Source of the DNA: Platanthera guangdongensis
Taxonomy: Eukaryota > Streptophyta > Magnoliopsida > Asparagales > Orchidaceae
Reading direction: 5' to 3'
NCBI GenBank assembly: GCA_039583875.1
Contig: CM077150.1
Span: 190,220,375 to 190,284,374, forward strand
DNA length: 64,000 nt
Part shown: positions 43,598-56,666 of the stretch, one piece after another
Layout: each line of letters begins with the position of its first letter
Numbering within the stretch: position 1 is the stretch's first letter
Program-made: the position numbers and the translations under genes
Notes under the pieces: model-generated
The model's input: only the letters and a program-made list of their open reading frames with translations
Told to the model about the DNA's origin: nothing
The model's database searches: none

Positions 43598-46500
43598 TTA
43601 AATAAAATTACCTTGAGCAAACAACTCCAGGTACCGTTGTTGCATCAAATCCATTGGCTCCCATGTGTACTCCTCCTTCCCATGGTTAGACCATAGTACC
43701 TTCACCATGGGAACACTTTTGCGGCGCAAAGTCCTTGTCTCGTTGTCAACAATTCGCACCGGCTCTAGTCGCACAGACCTATCCGGCGCTACTGCACCAT
43801 CAGTAGTGGGAATGTATTGATCGGGCCGCAACAGCGCCTTTCGAAGAGACAACACATGGAACACGTCGTGGAGATTCTCTAGTTCTGGTGGTAACTCCAA
43901 CCGATAGGCCAACGGGCCAATCCTTTCCAGTATAGCATAAGACCCAACATATCTTGGGCTGAGCTTTTTCACTCCACGCACCCGCGACACTCCATGCATC
44001 GGCCGAATCTTGAGGAACACTTTATCACCCACTTGGAACTCCACCATCCGGTGCTTTGCATTGTAATACTTTGCCTGCTGACTTTGAGCCTCCAACATGC
44101 GATCCCGTATCAATCTGACCGCCACATCGGTATCATCTATATATTCGTTTCCCAATGTCTTCGGATCCTCATCATGCACCCAAGACAAGGGGGTCCTGCA
44201 CCCTCTTCCGTAAAGGGCTTCATGGGGCGCCATGCCGATGCTCCCCTGATGGCTATTATTATAGGAGAATTCCACTAGTGGCAAGATTCTTTCCCATGGC
44301 TCTCCTCTGTCCAGCACACATAACCTCAGTAGATCCTCCAACGTCCTGATGGTCCTTTCAGACTGCCCGTCCGTCTGAGGATGAAATGTGGTGCTGAAGG
44401 TAAGGCGTGAGCCCAGATATGCTTGTACTTCCTTCCACTCCTTGGAAGTAAAGCGACCATCACGGTCATAAACAACCATCTTAGGCACGCCGTGATATCG
44501 TACAAACTGCTTCCACGAAGAGGCGTACCAAAACATCCATGTGAGCCTCATTCTTCATGGGAATGAACCGGGCTACCTTTGTCAGCCAGTCAAAAATAAC
44601 CCACACCGAATCATTCCCGGAGCGCGAGCGAGGTAGCCCATGGACAAAGTCCATGGAGATATCCTCGAACTTCCATTCGGGGATGGGCAACGACTGCAAC
44701 AAACCACCGGGACTCCTGCATTCAGCCTTCACTCTTTGACAGGCTTCACAATGAGTAACATAATACCAGACATCCTTCTTCATTCCCGGCCAACACATGG
44801 TCTTCCGCAGACCGACGTACATCTTAGTAATAACCGGGTGCACTTAATAGTGAGATCTATGTGCCTCTCTCAAAATATCCTCCCGGATTTTACCGCCCTT
44901 GGGAATGTAGAGCCGGCCGCAAAAGTAAACGAGGCCGTCTTTGAGTGTATACTTGTCGGTAGTTCCTTCTTCAATTGATTTAATTGTCTGGGCCAAAGCC
45001 GCATCCATCCCTTGCTCCACCCGAATCCGGTCCCGAATATCACAAATTATGCTCATGCTTGCCAAAAATTCTGTATAATCTGTTGAAGGAGCCTTGAATA
45101 TCAAGGTAATGTCCATCTCTTCAATCATCCGAGCCAACTTCATGCTCATCAACTGAGACTCTGGGCTAGAGCCTGGAACTTTTCTACTCAACGCATCAGC
45201 CACCAAGTTCGCCTTTCCGGGGTGGTAGTTTATGGTAAACTCATAGTCGCATAGAAATTCTAACCACCGCCATTGCCTCAAGTTCAACTCCTTCTGTGTA
45301 TGAACATACTTCAAGTTTTTATGATATGAAAAGATCTCGCAGTGGACGCCGTATAGATAGTGCCTCCAAACCTTCAAGGCGAACACCACTGCTCCCAACT
45401 CCAAATCATGAACCGGGTAATTGATTTCATGCTTCTTCAGTTACCTTGAAGCATAAGCAATTACATGCCCGTGCTGCATCAATACCGCTCCCATCCCTTG
45501 ATATGACGCGTCCGTATAAACTTGAAATCCTTCCTTCCCAGATGGAAGTGCAAGGATGGGGGCGGAGGTAAGTCTATCCTTCAACTCTTGAAATGCCGTT
45601 TCACATTGAGGTGTCCACTCAAATGGCACGCCCTTCTTCGTCAAGGAGGTAAGAGGAAGAGCAACCTTTGAAAATCCTTTCACGAACTTGCGGTAGTACC
45701 CGACAAGTCCAAGGAAACTCCTCACATCGGCCGCCGACTTCAAGGGCGACCACTCTTTCACGGCTCGCACCTTGGCTGGGTCCACCGCTAGTCCAGCTCC
45801 ACTGATTACATGGCCTAAGAAGGCGACCTCTTTGAGACAAAATTCGCATTTGCTGAACTTGGCGAACAAAGCGTGCTCTTTTAATATCTTCAGAACCAAC
45901 GCCAGGTGCTCGGTATGCTCCTCTTCCGTATTTGAGTAGACTAGTATATCGTCGATGAAGACGATGACGAAGACATCCAAATAGGGTTCGAATACCTTGT
46001 TCATCAAGCTCATGAAAGACAAAGGGACATTTATGAGCCCACACGGCATTACCGTGAATTCATACAACCCGTATCTTGAACTGAAAGCCATCTTCTGGAT
46101 GTCCTCCTCATGTATCCTCAACTGATAGTATCCCGAGCGCAAGTCCAGCTTAGAAAACCAATGCGCTCCCACTAGTTGATCGAACAACTCATCGATCTGA
46201 GGTAGCGTATAAGTGTTCCGCACCGTCAGCCGGTTGAGTTCCCGATAGTCTATACACAAGCGCAGGGTTCCATCCTTCTTCTTCACAAACAATACAGGGG
46301 CTCCCCAGGGTGACAAACTGGGGCGAACGAACCCTAACTCCCCCAATTCTTGCAATTGAACTCTAAACTCCGAGAGTTACTTCGGGGCCATTCGGTAAGG
46401 GGCCTTGGATACAGGCTTGACACCCGGTACAAGATTAATCCGGAAATCCACTTCTCTATAAGGGGGTAACCCTGGTAGTTTCTCTGAAAACACCTCGGGA

Positions 46501-47060
46501 AAGTCCCACACTACCCGAACATCTTTTACCTCCAATGCTACCTCCTTCAACTCAAACAAGATCATGAAGACCTCATCCCCTTTCATATGGGCCTTTATAG
46601 TTTGAACTGAAGATAAGAGCATATGGGGTGCGAAATTAATACCTTGGAAGATAACCTCGGTGCCCCCATTCCTCAAATAGATCTTCTTCTCCGCGCAGCC
46701 GATCCTCGCGAAGTGCCAATTCAACCACGCCATGCCCAAAATGATGTCGAACTCCGGCATCTTCAGGACCGTGGCAGACGTATCGGAAGACCTTCCTTCA
46801 ATAAATATCTCCAACTCGCACTTGGCGGTAGCGATAATCTCTGAGCCATCCGGGAGGCGCACTCGTCGGGCTATTCCAGAAATGTATTGTATGCCCTCCA
46901 TACCTTTAATGAAATCTTTGGACACGAAAGAGTGTGAGGCACCGGTATCGAACAGCGCATAGGCCGTCTTCCCACCGATTACCACGGTGCCTAAGTACCA
47001 ATAACCAAGCTCAACCACTAGGTATCTAGTATGTCTTAAACAGTTTAAATTGAACGACAA
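43598..47060 (-). pseudogene. pol: gypsy-4 Pol, internal copy 1
   Basis: Protease (ALFDTGASHSFVSKDFIKG, FDIILGMAWLNWH), reverse transcriptase ([46 protein letters not shown]), RNase H ([36 protein letters not shown]), integrase (H2C2 zinc region, FEDISMDFVHGLP, TDGQSERTIRTLEDLL) and a chromovirus tail (VKVLWSNHGKEEYTWEPMD). All are in one minus-strand frame until a one-base insertion near 44510 in the integrase. Stops: TAA 46379-46377 (shared with copy 2), TAA 45443-45441 (CAA in copy 2) and TAA 44846-44844. Gag is in another frame just upstream. Confidence 0.92.
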
Positions 47061-48178
47061 AATTTGAGAAGGTTAACTGCACATACCAGATATAACATCC
47101 GGGGGTTCCTTTCTTGCGCCATGTCCAGCCCATACACCTGATCCCGTATCGGGCCGGGGTTTCCTCTTGGCGGTCCTTGTCCTCGGCCACGCATATATCC
47201 CCGTCCTCGTGGGGCTACTGGAGGGAGAGCAGGAGGGAGAACAGGAGGGAAGTTCCCATACAGCTGTGGGCAGTAGCGTCTAATGTGGCCCGGTTGATTG
47301 CACTCGAAACACACCAACCCACGACGCCCCTCTGGTTGCCGGAATTACTGAGGCTGTGGTGGTGGAGGCAGCGCGACCGGATGCTGGATTGGGTGCTCCA
47401 CTCTATAGTTTTGGTGGAAACTCCCTCCACCCCTCTGATATCCCCCTCCTCCTCTACGATCCTGTCTCCTCCTGTTGCTCGGACCGGCCCCCATAACGCC
47501 TTCTGCAGGCCTCTTGCCACTACTCAAGTGATCCGCCTCCAACCTCTTCGCCATGTCAATAATCTCTGCCAAACTTGCATCCGCTATAAACAAAAGGGAC
47601 TGCCTTAGGGGATCTCGCAGCCCTTTGTAGAAACGTTTGGCATAACCTCTATCGTCCAACTCATAAGAGTTCGTAAACCTTGCGAGATGCTGGAATTCCC
47701 ACTGGTATTCCGTAACTGAGTTTGATCCCTGCTTCAGTAGTAGAAACCTCTTCTCAAGCTCATCTCAGGGCGAAGTAGGAATGAAGTGCTTCAAGAAAAC
47801 ACCCGAAAATTCCCTCCAACTTATCTCTGTATAGACTCGGCCATGGAAGGTAGAGCCCATAAGGGACTTCCACCACCTCCTAGCATGTAACTCCAAGACG
47901 GACACTGGCAATGACACGGCCATGTTGGCTGGGCAACGGATACCAGCCAATAGCTCTTCTACTGTGTCGAGCCATTCCTCCGTACATACGGCTGACTCCG
48001 TCCCACGATAGACGGGAGGGGAGAGAGCCCAGAAGGTGCTCAGCTAGTTAGAGCTCGGGGCCTGTTGTTGCACCGGAGGCTGTTGCACCTTAAAAGCATC
48101 AAGAATGGCAGTGAGCATCTGCACCAACTAAGAATATTGGAACTGAGTGGGTTTGGGAGGGGTAGGAGTACCCCCCAT
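47045..48178 (-). pseudogene. gag: gypsy-4 Gag, internal copy 1
   Basis: One minus-strand frame of 378 codons from ATG 48178 (MGGTPTPPKPTQFQ). The capsid domain has EEWLDTVEELLAGIRCPANM, LELHARRWWKSLMGSTFHG, SWREFSGVFLKHFIP, SVTEYQWEFQHLARF and YAKRFYKGLRDPLRQSL. A Gly/Arg-rich linker and the CCHC knuckle CFECNQPGHIRRYC follow. Stops: TAG 48130-48128 and TAG 48046-48044 (both also in copy 2), TGA 47767-47765 and TAA 47349-47347 (copy 1 only). The frame is otherwise intact. Confidence 0.9.
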
Positions 48179-48383
48179 TGGCTCAACATGCAGTGGAACC
48201 TACACGTACACGACAAATTTGTGGTTAGGTTGGCTAAACTTAAGGTCAAAGTTGGACAAACTTAATGTGAGTTACATATGGGCACACCACTGCTTCCGCT
48301 AAGTCAGTTTGTCGGCAAACTGACTAATCGAACGGGGGTGGTTCCATTGTTGAAAGACTTCTTTAGTTGAGGATCGTGGCAAA

Positions 48384-48392
48384 CTGATACCA
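48384..48392 (-). promoter_or_regulatory. gypsy-4 primer binding site, copy 1
   Basis: TGGTATCAG on the minus strand, two bases after LTR B. It matches the first nine bases of an initiator-Met site, then diverges (TTTGCC). The same site is at 56872-56880. Confidence 0.75.
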
Positions 48393-49050
48393 TTTGTAAG
48401 ACCCCCGCCCCCCCTCCCGGATCCCAAAACTCGACACGAAGGGGGAGTCTTATGCCCGGAACAGCCGCCTTGCGGTAGTATTAGCACACGGGCTAACCTG
48501 TACCACAAGACGCCTATTCCGCCGGCTACAACAACATCAATATTTCATGCCAACCCAACCAAGTATAAGAAGTAAGAGAAGTCAAAATCCACACTAAGTA
48601 TATAATGTTCAAAACATCAATAAGAAGAAGCTAAACATGCTTCTACAATATATCAGAGTACAGCTAATCATTGCCCAAACGGGCTACATCAGAGTAATCA
48701 AAATACTAACATCAGTAACCGATGGTATCGACGGCACCGTCACCTCAGGCCCTGTCGTCCTGGCCTGGCTGTCCTACTGCGTAGTCTGCGGCTGCTCTAC
48801 CTGCGGCGTGACCTCCTAAAAAGGAAGACGTAGCAACTGTTAGTCGAAACGACTATGTGGTTTCGCATCCGCTCCCCCGGCGACTCCTTGACACCGGGCG
48901 GGAAAAGGAAACAAGAGTACAATAAACATTAAGTATAAGAGTGGTACAAGCAGGTGGCAAGGTACATGAGTATAAATGTATAATCTAGCAGTTCTACAAA
49001 GCTAACAATGTATAACAACAGGTGTTAGGAAATCCACAGCAGGTAAGTAA

Positions 49051-49149
49051 CTTAACTAATAAAGATGCCCATACAAGCTTATTGGTTAAGGATCGGTTTG
49101 CATAAAGTAACTCATCGTATAAGAGTGCCCATACAAACTTATCGATGAG
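49051..49149 (-). repeat. Twin stem-loops, LTR B copy
   Basis: First hairpin 49051-49090 with arms CTTAACTAATAA/TTATTGGTTAAG. Compared with A, the eighth pair changed from T-A to A-T and still pairs; the seventh became T-G. Second hairpin 49111-49149 has lost one base in its right arm. The loops are conserved. Confidence 0.8.
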
Positions 49150-51364
49150 GATCTTATTGTGCAATGATATGAAATGTTATGTATGCTATGCAATGACTCA
49201 CCCATGCTCATACGCATGCAACCGCTATGTCGACACAGACCATTAGTTCCCACTTTTCGAGCAGGTAGCTAACCACTCAGACATCAGCAGCCATGGCCAG
49301 GCGGTGATAGTAGAGCGGGCGTCTCTACTACTAGGCGGGTATCCACACTACTTCACCTAGGCCTCTGTACGCCTCAACGATAAGAACACAATAGCGGAGC
49401 CCATGCGTACTATGGCCCAGCGGGAGCCTCGGGTAGATGTGCACCGAGGACCAAGCCCCGAACTGACCTTGTGTGACCCAGACGGAGCCTCAGAGTGAGC
49501 ACGAGGACCAAGCACAACCGTTCACTTGGCACGGAATTAGCCCCGGGACTTGAACACCGAGGACCAAGCCCAAGCGCCCAAAGTCTAACTGTCAACTCCC
49601 GTCAGTGTGACGACTGGCGAACCCGTAGACCTTTCACACTATCCCCAGGATTACGACACCGCGTGTCGACTCACACCGCATGCAATTCCACAACACAGTG
49701 GCATGGAAGGAGCCTCGGAGAAAGCACGAGGACCAAGCCCAACCATCCACCGGCACAGAAGGGCCCCCAGGACATGAATACCGAGGACAGCCCAACCGTC
49801 CAACTATACCCATTTCCAGATTTTCCAACTAGGGACGGTCAACACCGCACCTTCAAACTTCCACAACACTACCCATAGGGAGAGAACACTCTAGTATTGG
49901 ACTACCAAATTCAATCCGCTATTCAACATTCACATGGCCATGAGTTATCCTTCTATATGTCATTTCAAGTGATTTCAACCTATTATATCAAGATGCACAT
50001 GTATAACAATCTACTAACTTCTAACAAGCCAAATCATTCAAGTAGACTAACATACAATTTGATCACATGGAATCCGATTAATAATCTTCATCAATTATGC
50101 AACTAAGTTAATTTTTCATAAGAGTTTATCCAAGCCTCAAGATTACCTGCGATATTAATTTCATCGAATCCAAATCCATATGTTATAAACCCAGATTTTT
50201 AAGTGCAGGAATAATCTGGATAGCGACTTCAACCGGAGATTCCCGAAACTTCAGGAATCTGGTGATGATGTGTAACCCCTCGATGGAAAGGTATTTTCAT
50301 GGACTACAACATTCATATTCAGACCTCAACCCAGATTTTACATTACCCTATTTGAAATCAGACCCTAAGTACGCTGCGTACAGAACACAATTTCTGCATG
50401 CAGGATTTGCCGAACATCAAATTCGTTCAGACTTTCCCGTGGCTACAGACTTCACTTGAAGTCGTGCAGCTACGCATTGGAAAGGTATTTTCAAGGGCTT
50501 CAACTTTTGTGTTTAGCCGAAAGCCCAGATCTGGCCATATCCCACCTAAACATGGCCACGAAGTTCGCTGCGCACAGAATACAGATTCTGCACGCATCTT
50601 AAGGCGGAATGAGCGGCATCGGTTCGTCTTCCTCCTCAAGGCGATCTTCCCAATCATTCCAGAAAACCTCCTCCCTTATTCAACCTCAAGAGTCCAACAC
50701 CCTTCACAAGACCATCCCTAAAATCACATAGAAGAAGGGCGTGGTTGAAGAGATCTAAAATCTAGGACACAAGTCCTAGCATGGCCTTTCCTAGAAAACT
50801 TCTCCTCTCCATCAAGACTCTCTTGAGTCGATGTCTCACCTAGGAAAATAACTATAGATATAGCACCAAGGGAGAGGGTAGGAAACTCACTTCATTTCCA
50901 GCGGTTCGATTTCCGGCCATAGACCTTGTGATTCTTGGCGGCGGCATCCTCTCTTTTATGGCGATGGCGGATCTCCTTCCCTAGATCTTCCTCCAGCAAA
51001 CTCCCTTCTTCACAAGACTTCTCTCAGAAAAATACAGCTGGGAAGAAGAGTGAAACGGCTAGGGTTTTCCACTGTTCCTTATATGTATAATGTAACACGG
51101 GTTGGGACACACCCGTGTCCTAACCCATGTCCCGCTCAAGCGAAGTGTTTCAGGCGATTACAATGCCAATTCAATACTCGACACGACGGAAACGCCCTGG
51201 TCACGCCCATAGTCGTGCCAGTGACACCGGGCGTGACGCCTATCTTCGATCGGGATTCGTCGAACTCAACTAAAATCGTCGAACGAAGAACACGCCTAGG
51301 TCACGCTTATGGTCACGCCCATAGTCACGCCCGTGACATGGGGCGTGTAACCATCTCACTTGAG

Positions 51365-51865
51365 AACCAACCACCTACTCGAGTACCTTAAGCACCTACT
51401 CGAGTATCTTAAGTCATGCCCCTGGGTCACGCCCGTGGCCCAGGGCGTGTAACCCAATTTACTCGAGTGATTTGAAAACTACTCGAGTAACCGTGGCGGC
51501 TACTCGAGTACCTTCAGTCACGCCCCTGGGTCACGCCCGTGACCTAGGGCGTGTCACCCAATTTTACTCGAGTACTTGAAACCTACTCGAGTAACATTGG
51601 CAGTTACTCGAGTACCTTAGTCACGCCCCTGGGTCACGCCCGTGACCCAGGGCGTGTCACCCGATTTTACTTGAGTACTTGAAACCTACTCGAGTAACCT
51701 CGGCAGCTACTCGAGTACCTTAGTCACGCCCCTGGGTCACGCCCGTGACCTAGGGCGTGTCACCTAATTTTACTCGAGTACTTGAAACCTACTCGAGTAA
51801 CCTCGGCAGTTACTCGAGTACCTTAGTCACACCCCTGGGTCACGCCCGTGACCCAGGGCGTGTAA
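51365..51865. repeat. U3 palindrome array, LTR B
   Basis: The most regular copy: five units starting at 51413, 51517, 51620, 51723 and 51826, a period of 103-104 bp. Each unit holds one long inverted repeat (CCCCTGGGTCACG/CGTGACCCAGGG) and three TACTCGAGTA sites. Confidence 0.93.
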
Positions 51866-52085
51866 CGTGCTCTGGACTAACTTCTCCAGACCACAAAAGC
51901 CGTCCCTTTTTCCTCCACTTTCCTGAACTCAAGCCTGCCCTCCTGACCCAAAACTCGCACGGGGAGGGGGGGTGGGCTAGCACGAATCGGGATGTTACAA
52001 ATCCTATAAACAAAATAAAAGATTTTGTCCCCGAAATCAGGCTAGGGCTATGGGGAAGACAAGCATACAAAAAATAAATATGCTT

Positions 52086-53360
52086 TTAAATAAAATTACC
52101 TTGAGCAAACAACTCCGGGTAGCATTGTTGCATCAAATCCATTGGCTCCCATGTGTACTCCTCCTTCCCATGGTTAGACCATAGTACCTTCACCATGGGA
52201 ACACTTTTGCGGCGTAATGTCCTTGTCTCGTTGTCAACAATCTGCACCGGCTCTAGTCGCACAGACCTATCCGGCGCTACTGCACCATCAGTAGTGGGAA
52301 TGTATTGATCGGGCCGCAACAGCGCCTTTCGAAGCGACGACACATGAAACACGTCGTGGAGATTCACTAGTTCTGGTGGTAACTCCAACCGATAGGCCAA
52401 CGGGCCAATCCTTTCCAGTATAGCATAAGACCCAACATATCTTGGGCTGAGCTTTTTCACTCCACGCACCCGCGACACTCCATGCATCGGCCGAATCTTG
52501 AGGAACACTTTATCACCCACTTGGAACTCCACCATCCGGTGCTTTGCATTGTAATACTTCGCCTGCTGACTTTGAGCCTCCAACATGCGATCCCGTATCA
52601 ATCTGACCGCCGCATCGGTATCATCTATATATTCATTTCCCAATGTCTTCGGATCCTCATCATGCACCCAAGACAAGGGGGTCCTGCACCCTCTTCCGTA
52701 AAGGGCTTCATGGGGCGCCATGCTGATGCTCCCCTGATGGCTATTATTATAGGAGAATTCCACTAGTGGCAAGAGTCTTTCCCATGGCTCTCCTCTGTCC
52801 AGCACACATAAGCTCAGTAGATCCTCCAACGTCCTGATGATCCTTTCAGACTGCCCGTCCGTCTGAGGATGAAATGCGGTGCTGAAGGTAAGGCGTGAGC
52901 CCAGATACGCCTGTACTGCCTTCCACTCCTTGGAAGTAAAGCGACCATCACGGTCAGAAACGACCGTCTTAGGCACGCCGTGATATCGTACAAACTGCTC
53001 CACTAAGAGGCGTACCAAAACATCCATGTGAGCCTCTTTCTTCATGGGAATGAACCGGGATACTTTTGTCAGCCAGTCAACAATAACCCACACCGAATCA
53101 TTCCCAGAGCATGAGCGAGGTAGCCCATGGACAAAGTCCATGGAGATATCCTCGAACTTCCATTCGGGGATGGGCAACGACTGCAACAAACCACCGGGAC
53201 TCCTGCATTCAGCCTTCACTCTTTGACAGGCTTCACAATGAGTAACATAATACCGGACATCCTTCTTCATTCCCGGCCAAAACATGGTCTTCCGCAGACC
53301 GACGTACATCTTAGTAATACCCGGGTGCACTGAATATTGAGATCTATGTGCCTCTCTCAA
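52086..53360 (-). CDS. pol: gypsy-4 integrase, internal copy 2
   Basis: The longest intact integrase frame in the window, 424 codons, open from the zinc region to the end of Pol. H5, H12, C42 and C45 form the H2C2 site. The core triad is D75 (ISMDFVHG), D136 (VVSDRDGRF) and E172 (GQSERIIRT), with 35 residues between the last two. The tail has KKLSPRYVGSYAILERIGP, NLHDVFHVSSLRKALL, SVPMVKVLWSNHGKEEYTWE and PELFAQGNFI, a Tekay/Del-type chromovirus end. It would be released from a polyprotein and has no own start signal. Upstream in the same frame are stops at 53441-53439 and 53573-53571, so it is probably not made. Confidence 0.93.
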   Translation of the reverse strand: MREAHRSQYSVHPGITKMYVGLRKTMFWPGMKKDVRYYVTHCEACQRVKAECRSPGGLLQSLPIPEWKFEDISMDFVHGLPRSCSGNDSVWVIVDWLTKVSRFIPMKKEAHMDVLVRLLVEQFVRYHGVPKTVVSDRDGRFTSKEWKAVQAYLGSRLTFSTAFHPQTDGQSERIIRTLEDLLSLCVLDRGEPWERLLPLVEFSYNNSHQGSISMAPHEALYGRGCRTPLSWVHDEDPKTLGNEYIDDTDAAVRLIRDRMLEAQSQQAKYYNAKHRMVEFQVGDKVFLKIRPMHGVSRVRGVKKLSPRYVGSYAILERIGPLAYRLELPPELVNLHDVFHVSSLRKALLRPDQYIPTTDGAVAPDRSVRLEPVQIVDNETRTLRRKSVPMVKVLWSNHGKEEYTWEPMDLMQQCYPELFAQGNFI

Positions 53361-55548
53361 AATATCCTCCCGGATTTTACCGCCCTTGGGAATGTAGAGC
53401 CGGCCGCGAAAGTAAACGAGGCCATCTTTGAGTGTATACTAGTCGGTAGTTCCTTCTTCAATTGATTTAATTGCCGGGGCCAAAGCCGCATCCATCCCTT
53501 GCTCCACCCGAATCCGGTCCCGAATATCACAAATTATGCTCATGCTTGCCAAAAATTCTGTATACTCTGTTTAAGGAGCCTTGAATATCAAGGTAATGTC
53601 CATCTCTTCGATCATCCGAGCCAAATTCATGCTCATCAACCGAGACTCTGGGCTAGAGCCTGGCACTTTTCTACTCAACGCATCAGCCACCAAGTTTGCC
53701 TTTCCGGGGTGGTAGTTCATGGTAAACTCAGAGTCACATAGAAATTCTAACCACCGCCATTGCCTCAAGTTCAACTCCTTCTGTGTATGAATATACTTCA
53801 AGTTTTTATGATCTGAAAAGATCTCGCAGTGGACGCCGTATAGATAGTGACTCCAAACCTTCAAGGCGAACACCACTGCTCCCAACTCCAAATCATCAAC
53901 CGGGTAATTAATTTCATGCTTCTTCAGTTGCCTTGAAGCATAAGCAATTACATACCCGTGCTGCATCAATACCGCTCTCATCCCTTGATATGACGCGTCC
54001 GTATAAACTTGAAATCCTTCCTTCCCAGATGGAAGTGCAAGGATGGGGGCGGAGGTAAGTCTATCCTTCAACTCTTGAAATGCCGCTTCACATTGAGGTG
54101 TCCACTCAAATGGCATGCCCTTCTTCGTCAAGAAGGTAAGAGGAAGAGCAACCTTTGAAAATGCTTTCACGAACTTGCGGTAGTACACGGCAAGTCCAAG
54201 GAAACTCCTCACATCGGCCGTCGACTTCAAGGGCGACCACTCTTTCACGGCTCGCACCTTGGCTGGGTCCACCGCTAGTCCAGCTCCACTGATTACATGG
54301 CCTAAGAAGGCGACCTCTTTGAGACAAAATTCGCATTTGCTGAACTTGGCGAACAAAGCGGGCTCTTTTAATTTCTTCAGAACCTAACGCCAGGTGCTCG
54401 GAATGCTCCTCTTCCGTCATTGAGTAGACTAGTATGTCGTCGATGAAGACGATGACGAAGACACCCAAATAGGGTTCGAATACCTTGTTCATCAGGCTCA
54501 TGAAAGCCGAAGGGGCATTTGTGAGCCCACATGGCATTACCGTGAATTCATACAACCCGTATCTTGAACTGAAAGCCGTCTTCTGGATGTCCTCCTCATG
54601 TATCCTCAACTGATAGTATCCTGAGCGCAAGTCCAGCTTAGAAAACCAATACGCTCCCACTAGTTGATCGAACAACTCGTCGATCCGAGGTAGCGGATAA
54701 GTGTTCCGCACCGTCAGCCGGTTGAGTTCCCGATAGTCTATACACAAGCGCAGGGTTCCATCCTTCTTCTTCACAAACAATACAGGGGCTCCCCAGGGTG
54801 ACGAACTGGGGCGAACGAACCCCGACTCCCCCAATTCTTGCAATTGAACTCTAAACTCCGAGAGTTACTTCGGGACCATTCGGTAAGGGGCCTTGGATAC
54901 AGGCTTGGCACCTGGTACCAGATTAATCCGGAAATCCACTTCTCTATGAGGGGGTAACCCTGGTAGTTTCTCTAAAAACACCTCGGGAAAGTCCCGCACT
55001 ACCCGAACATCTTTTACCTCCAATTCTACCTCCTTCAACTCAAACAAGATCATGAAGACCTCATCCCCTTTCATATGGGCCTTTACAGTATGAACTGAAG
55101 ATAAGAGCATACGGGGTGCGAAATTAATACCTTGGAAGATAACCTCGGTGTCCCCATTCCTCAAATAGATCTTCTTCTCCGCGTAGTCGATCCTCACAAA
55201 GTGCCAATTCAACCACGCCATGCCCAAAATGATGTCGAACTCCAGCATCTTCAGGACCGTGGCAGACGTATCGAAAGCCCTTCCTTCAATAAATATCTCC
55301 AACTTGCACTTGGCGGTAGCGATCATCTCCGAGCCGTCTTGGAGGCGCACTCGTCGGGCTATTCCAGAAATGTTTTGTATGCCCTCCATACCTTTAATGA
55401 AATCTTTGGACACGAAAGAGTGTGAGGCACCGGTATCGAACAACGCATAGGCCGTCTTCCCACCGATTACCACGGTGCCTAAGTACCAATAACCAAGCTC
55501 AACCACTAGGTATCTAGTATGTCTTAAACAGTTTAAATTGAACGACAA
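53361..55548 (-). pseudogene. pol: gypsy-4 protease, reverse transcriptase and RNase H, copy 2
   Basis: Same layout as copy 1. The protease (55548-54865) is intact up to a TAA at 54867-54865, the same position as 46379-46377 in copy 1. The reverse transcriptase is open from 54843 with FIDDILVYS; an extra base near 54387 shifts the frame, and the rest runs 54356-53571 ([53 protein letters not shown]). Stops TAA 53573-53571 and TAG 53441-53439 separate it from the integrase. The Gln codon that is a stop at 45443 in copy 1 is intact here. Confidence 0.9.
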
Positions 55549-55560
55549 AATTTGAGAAGG

Positions 55561-56666
55561 TTAACTGCACATACCAGCTATAACATCCTGGGGGTTCCTT
55601 TCTTGCGCCATGTCCAGCGCATACACCTGATCCCGGAACGGGCCGGGGTTTCCTCTTGGCGGTCCTTGTCCTCGGCCACGCAAATATCCCCGTCCTCGTG
55701 GGGCTGCTGGAGGGAGAGCAGGAGGGAGAACAGGAGGGATGTTCACATACAACTGTGGGCAGTAGCGTCTAATGTGGCCCGGTTGATTGCACTCGAAACA
55801 CACCAACCCACGATGCCCCTCTGGTTGACGAAATTGCTGAGGCTGTGGTGGTGGAGGCAGAGCGGTCGGATGCTGGACTAGGTGCTCTACTCTATAGTTT
55901 CGATGGAAACGCCCTCCACCCCTCTGATATCCCCCTCCTCCTCTACGATCCTGTCTCCTCCTATTTCTCGGACCCCTCCATAACGCCTTCTGCAGGCCTC
56001 TTGCCACTACTCAAGTGATCCGCCTCCAACCTCTTCTCCATGTCAATAATCTCCGCCAAACTTGCATCCGCTATAAACAAAAGGGACTGCCTTAGTGGGA
56101 TCTCGCAGCCCTTTGTAGAAACGTTTGGCATAACCTCTATCGTCCAACTCATAAGAGTTCAAAAACCTTGCGAGATGCTGGAATTCCCGCTGGTATTCCG
56201 TAACTGAGTTTGATCCCTGCTTTAGTAGTAGAAACCTCTGCTCAAGATCATCTCGGGGCGAAGTAGGAATGAAGTGCTCCAAGAAAACACCCGAAAATTC
56301 CCTCCAACTTATCTCTGTATAGACTCGTCCATGGAAGGTAGAGCCCATAAGGGACTTCCACCACATCCTAGCATGTAACTCCAAGACGGACACTGGCAAT
56401 GACACGGCCATGTTGGCTGGGCAACAGATACCAGCCAATAGCTCTTCTACTGTGTCGAGCCACTCCTCCGTACATATGGCTGACTACGTCCCACGATAGA
56501 CGGGAGGGGAGAGAGCCCAGAAGGTGCTCAGCTAGTTAGAGCCCGGGGCCTGTTGTTGCACCGGAGGCTGTTGCGCCTTAAAGGCATCAAGAATGGCGGT
56601 GAGCGTCTGCACCAACTAAGACTATTGGAACTGAGTGGGTATGGGAGGGGTAGGAGTACCCCCCAT
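55561..56666 (-). pseudogene. gag: gypsy-4 Gag, internal copy 2
   Basis: Counterpart of 47045-48178, starting at MGGTPTPPIPTQFQ. TAG codons at 56618-56616 and 56534-56532 are at the same positions as in copy 1. It differs by intact codons at the two copy-1-only stops, but has an extra base near 56095 after FYKGLRD and an indel near 55970. The C-terminal piece (55561-56007) carries RRRQDRRGGGGYQRGGG and the CCHC knuckle CFECNQPGHIRRYC. Confidence 0.88.

Larger units (their letters stand above)
48395..51999 (-). repeat. gypsy-4 LTR B, the shared middle LTR
   Basis: 3605 bp. It is 5' LTR for internal 1 and 3' LTR for internal 2. Left-end variants agree with LTR C (AAAACTCGACACG, AGCACACGGG, and an extra GATATGAAATGTTAT near 49160). 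Right-end variants agree with LTR A (GCCGTCCCTTTTTCC, CCTGCCCTCCTGACCC, and the GTGATTTGAAAACTAC block in the array). The middle is mixed. TATA 51091-51078 on the minus strand. Confidence 0.9.
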
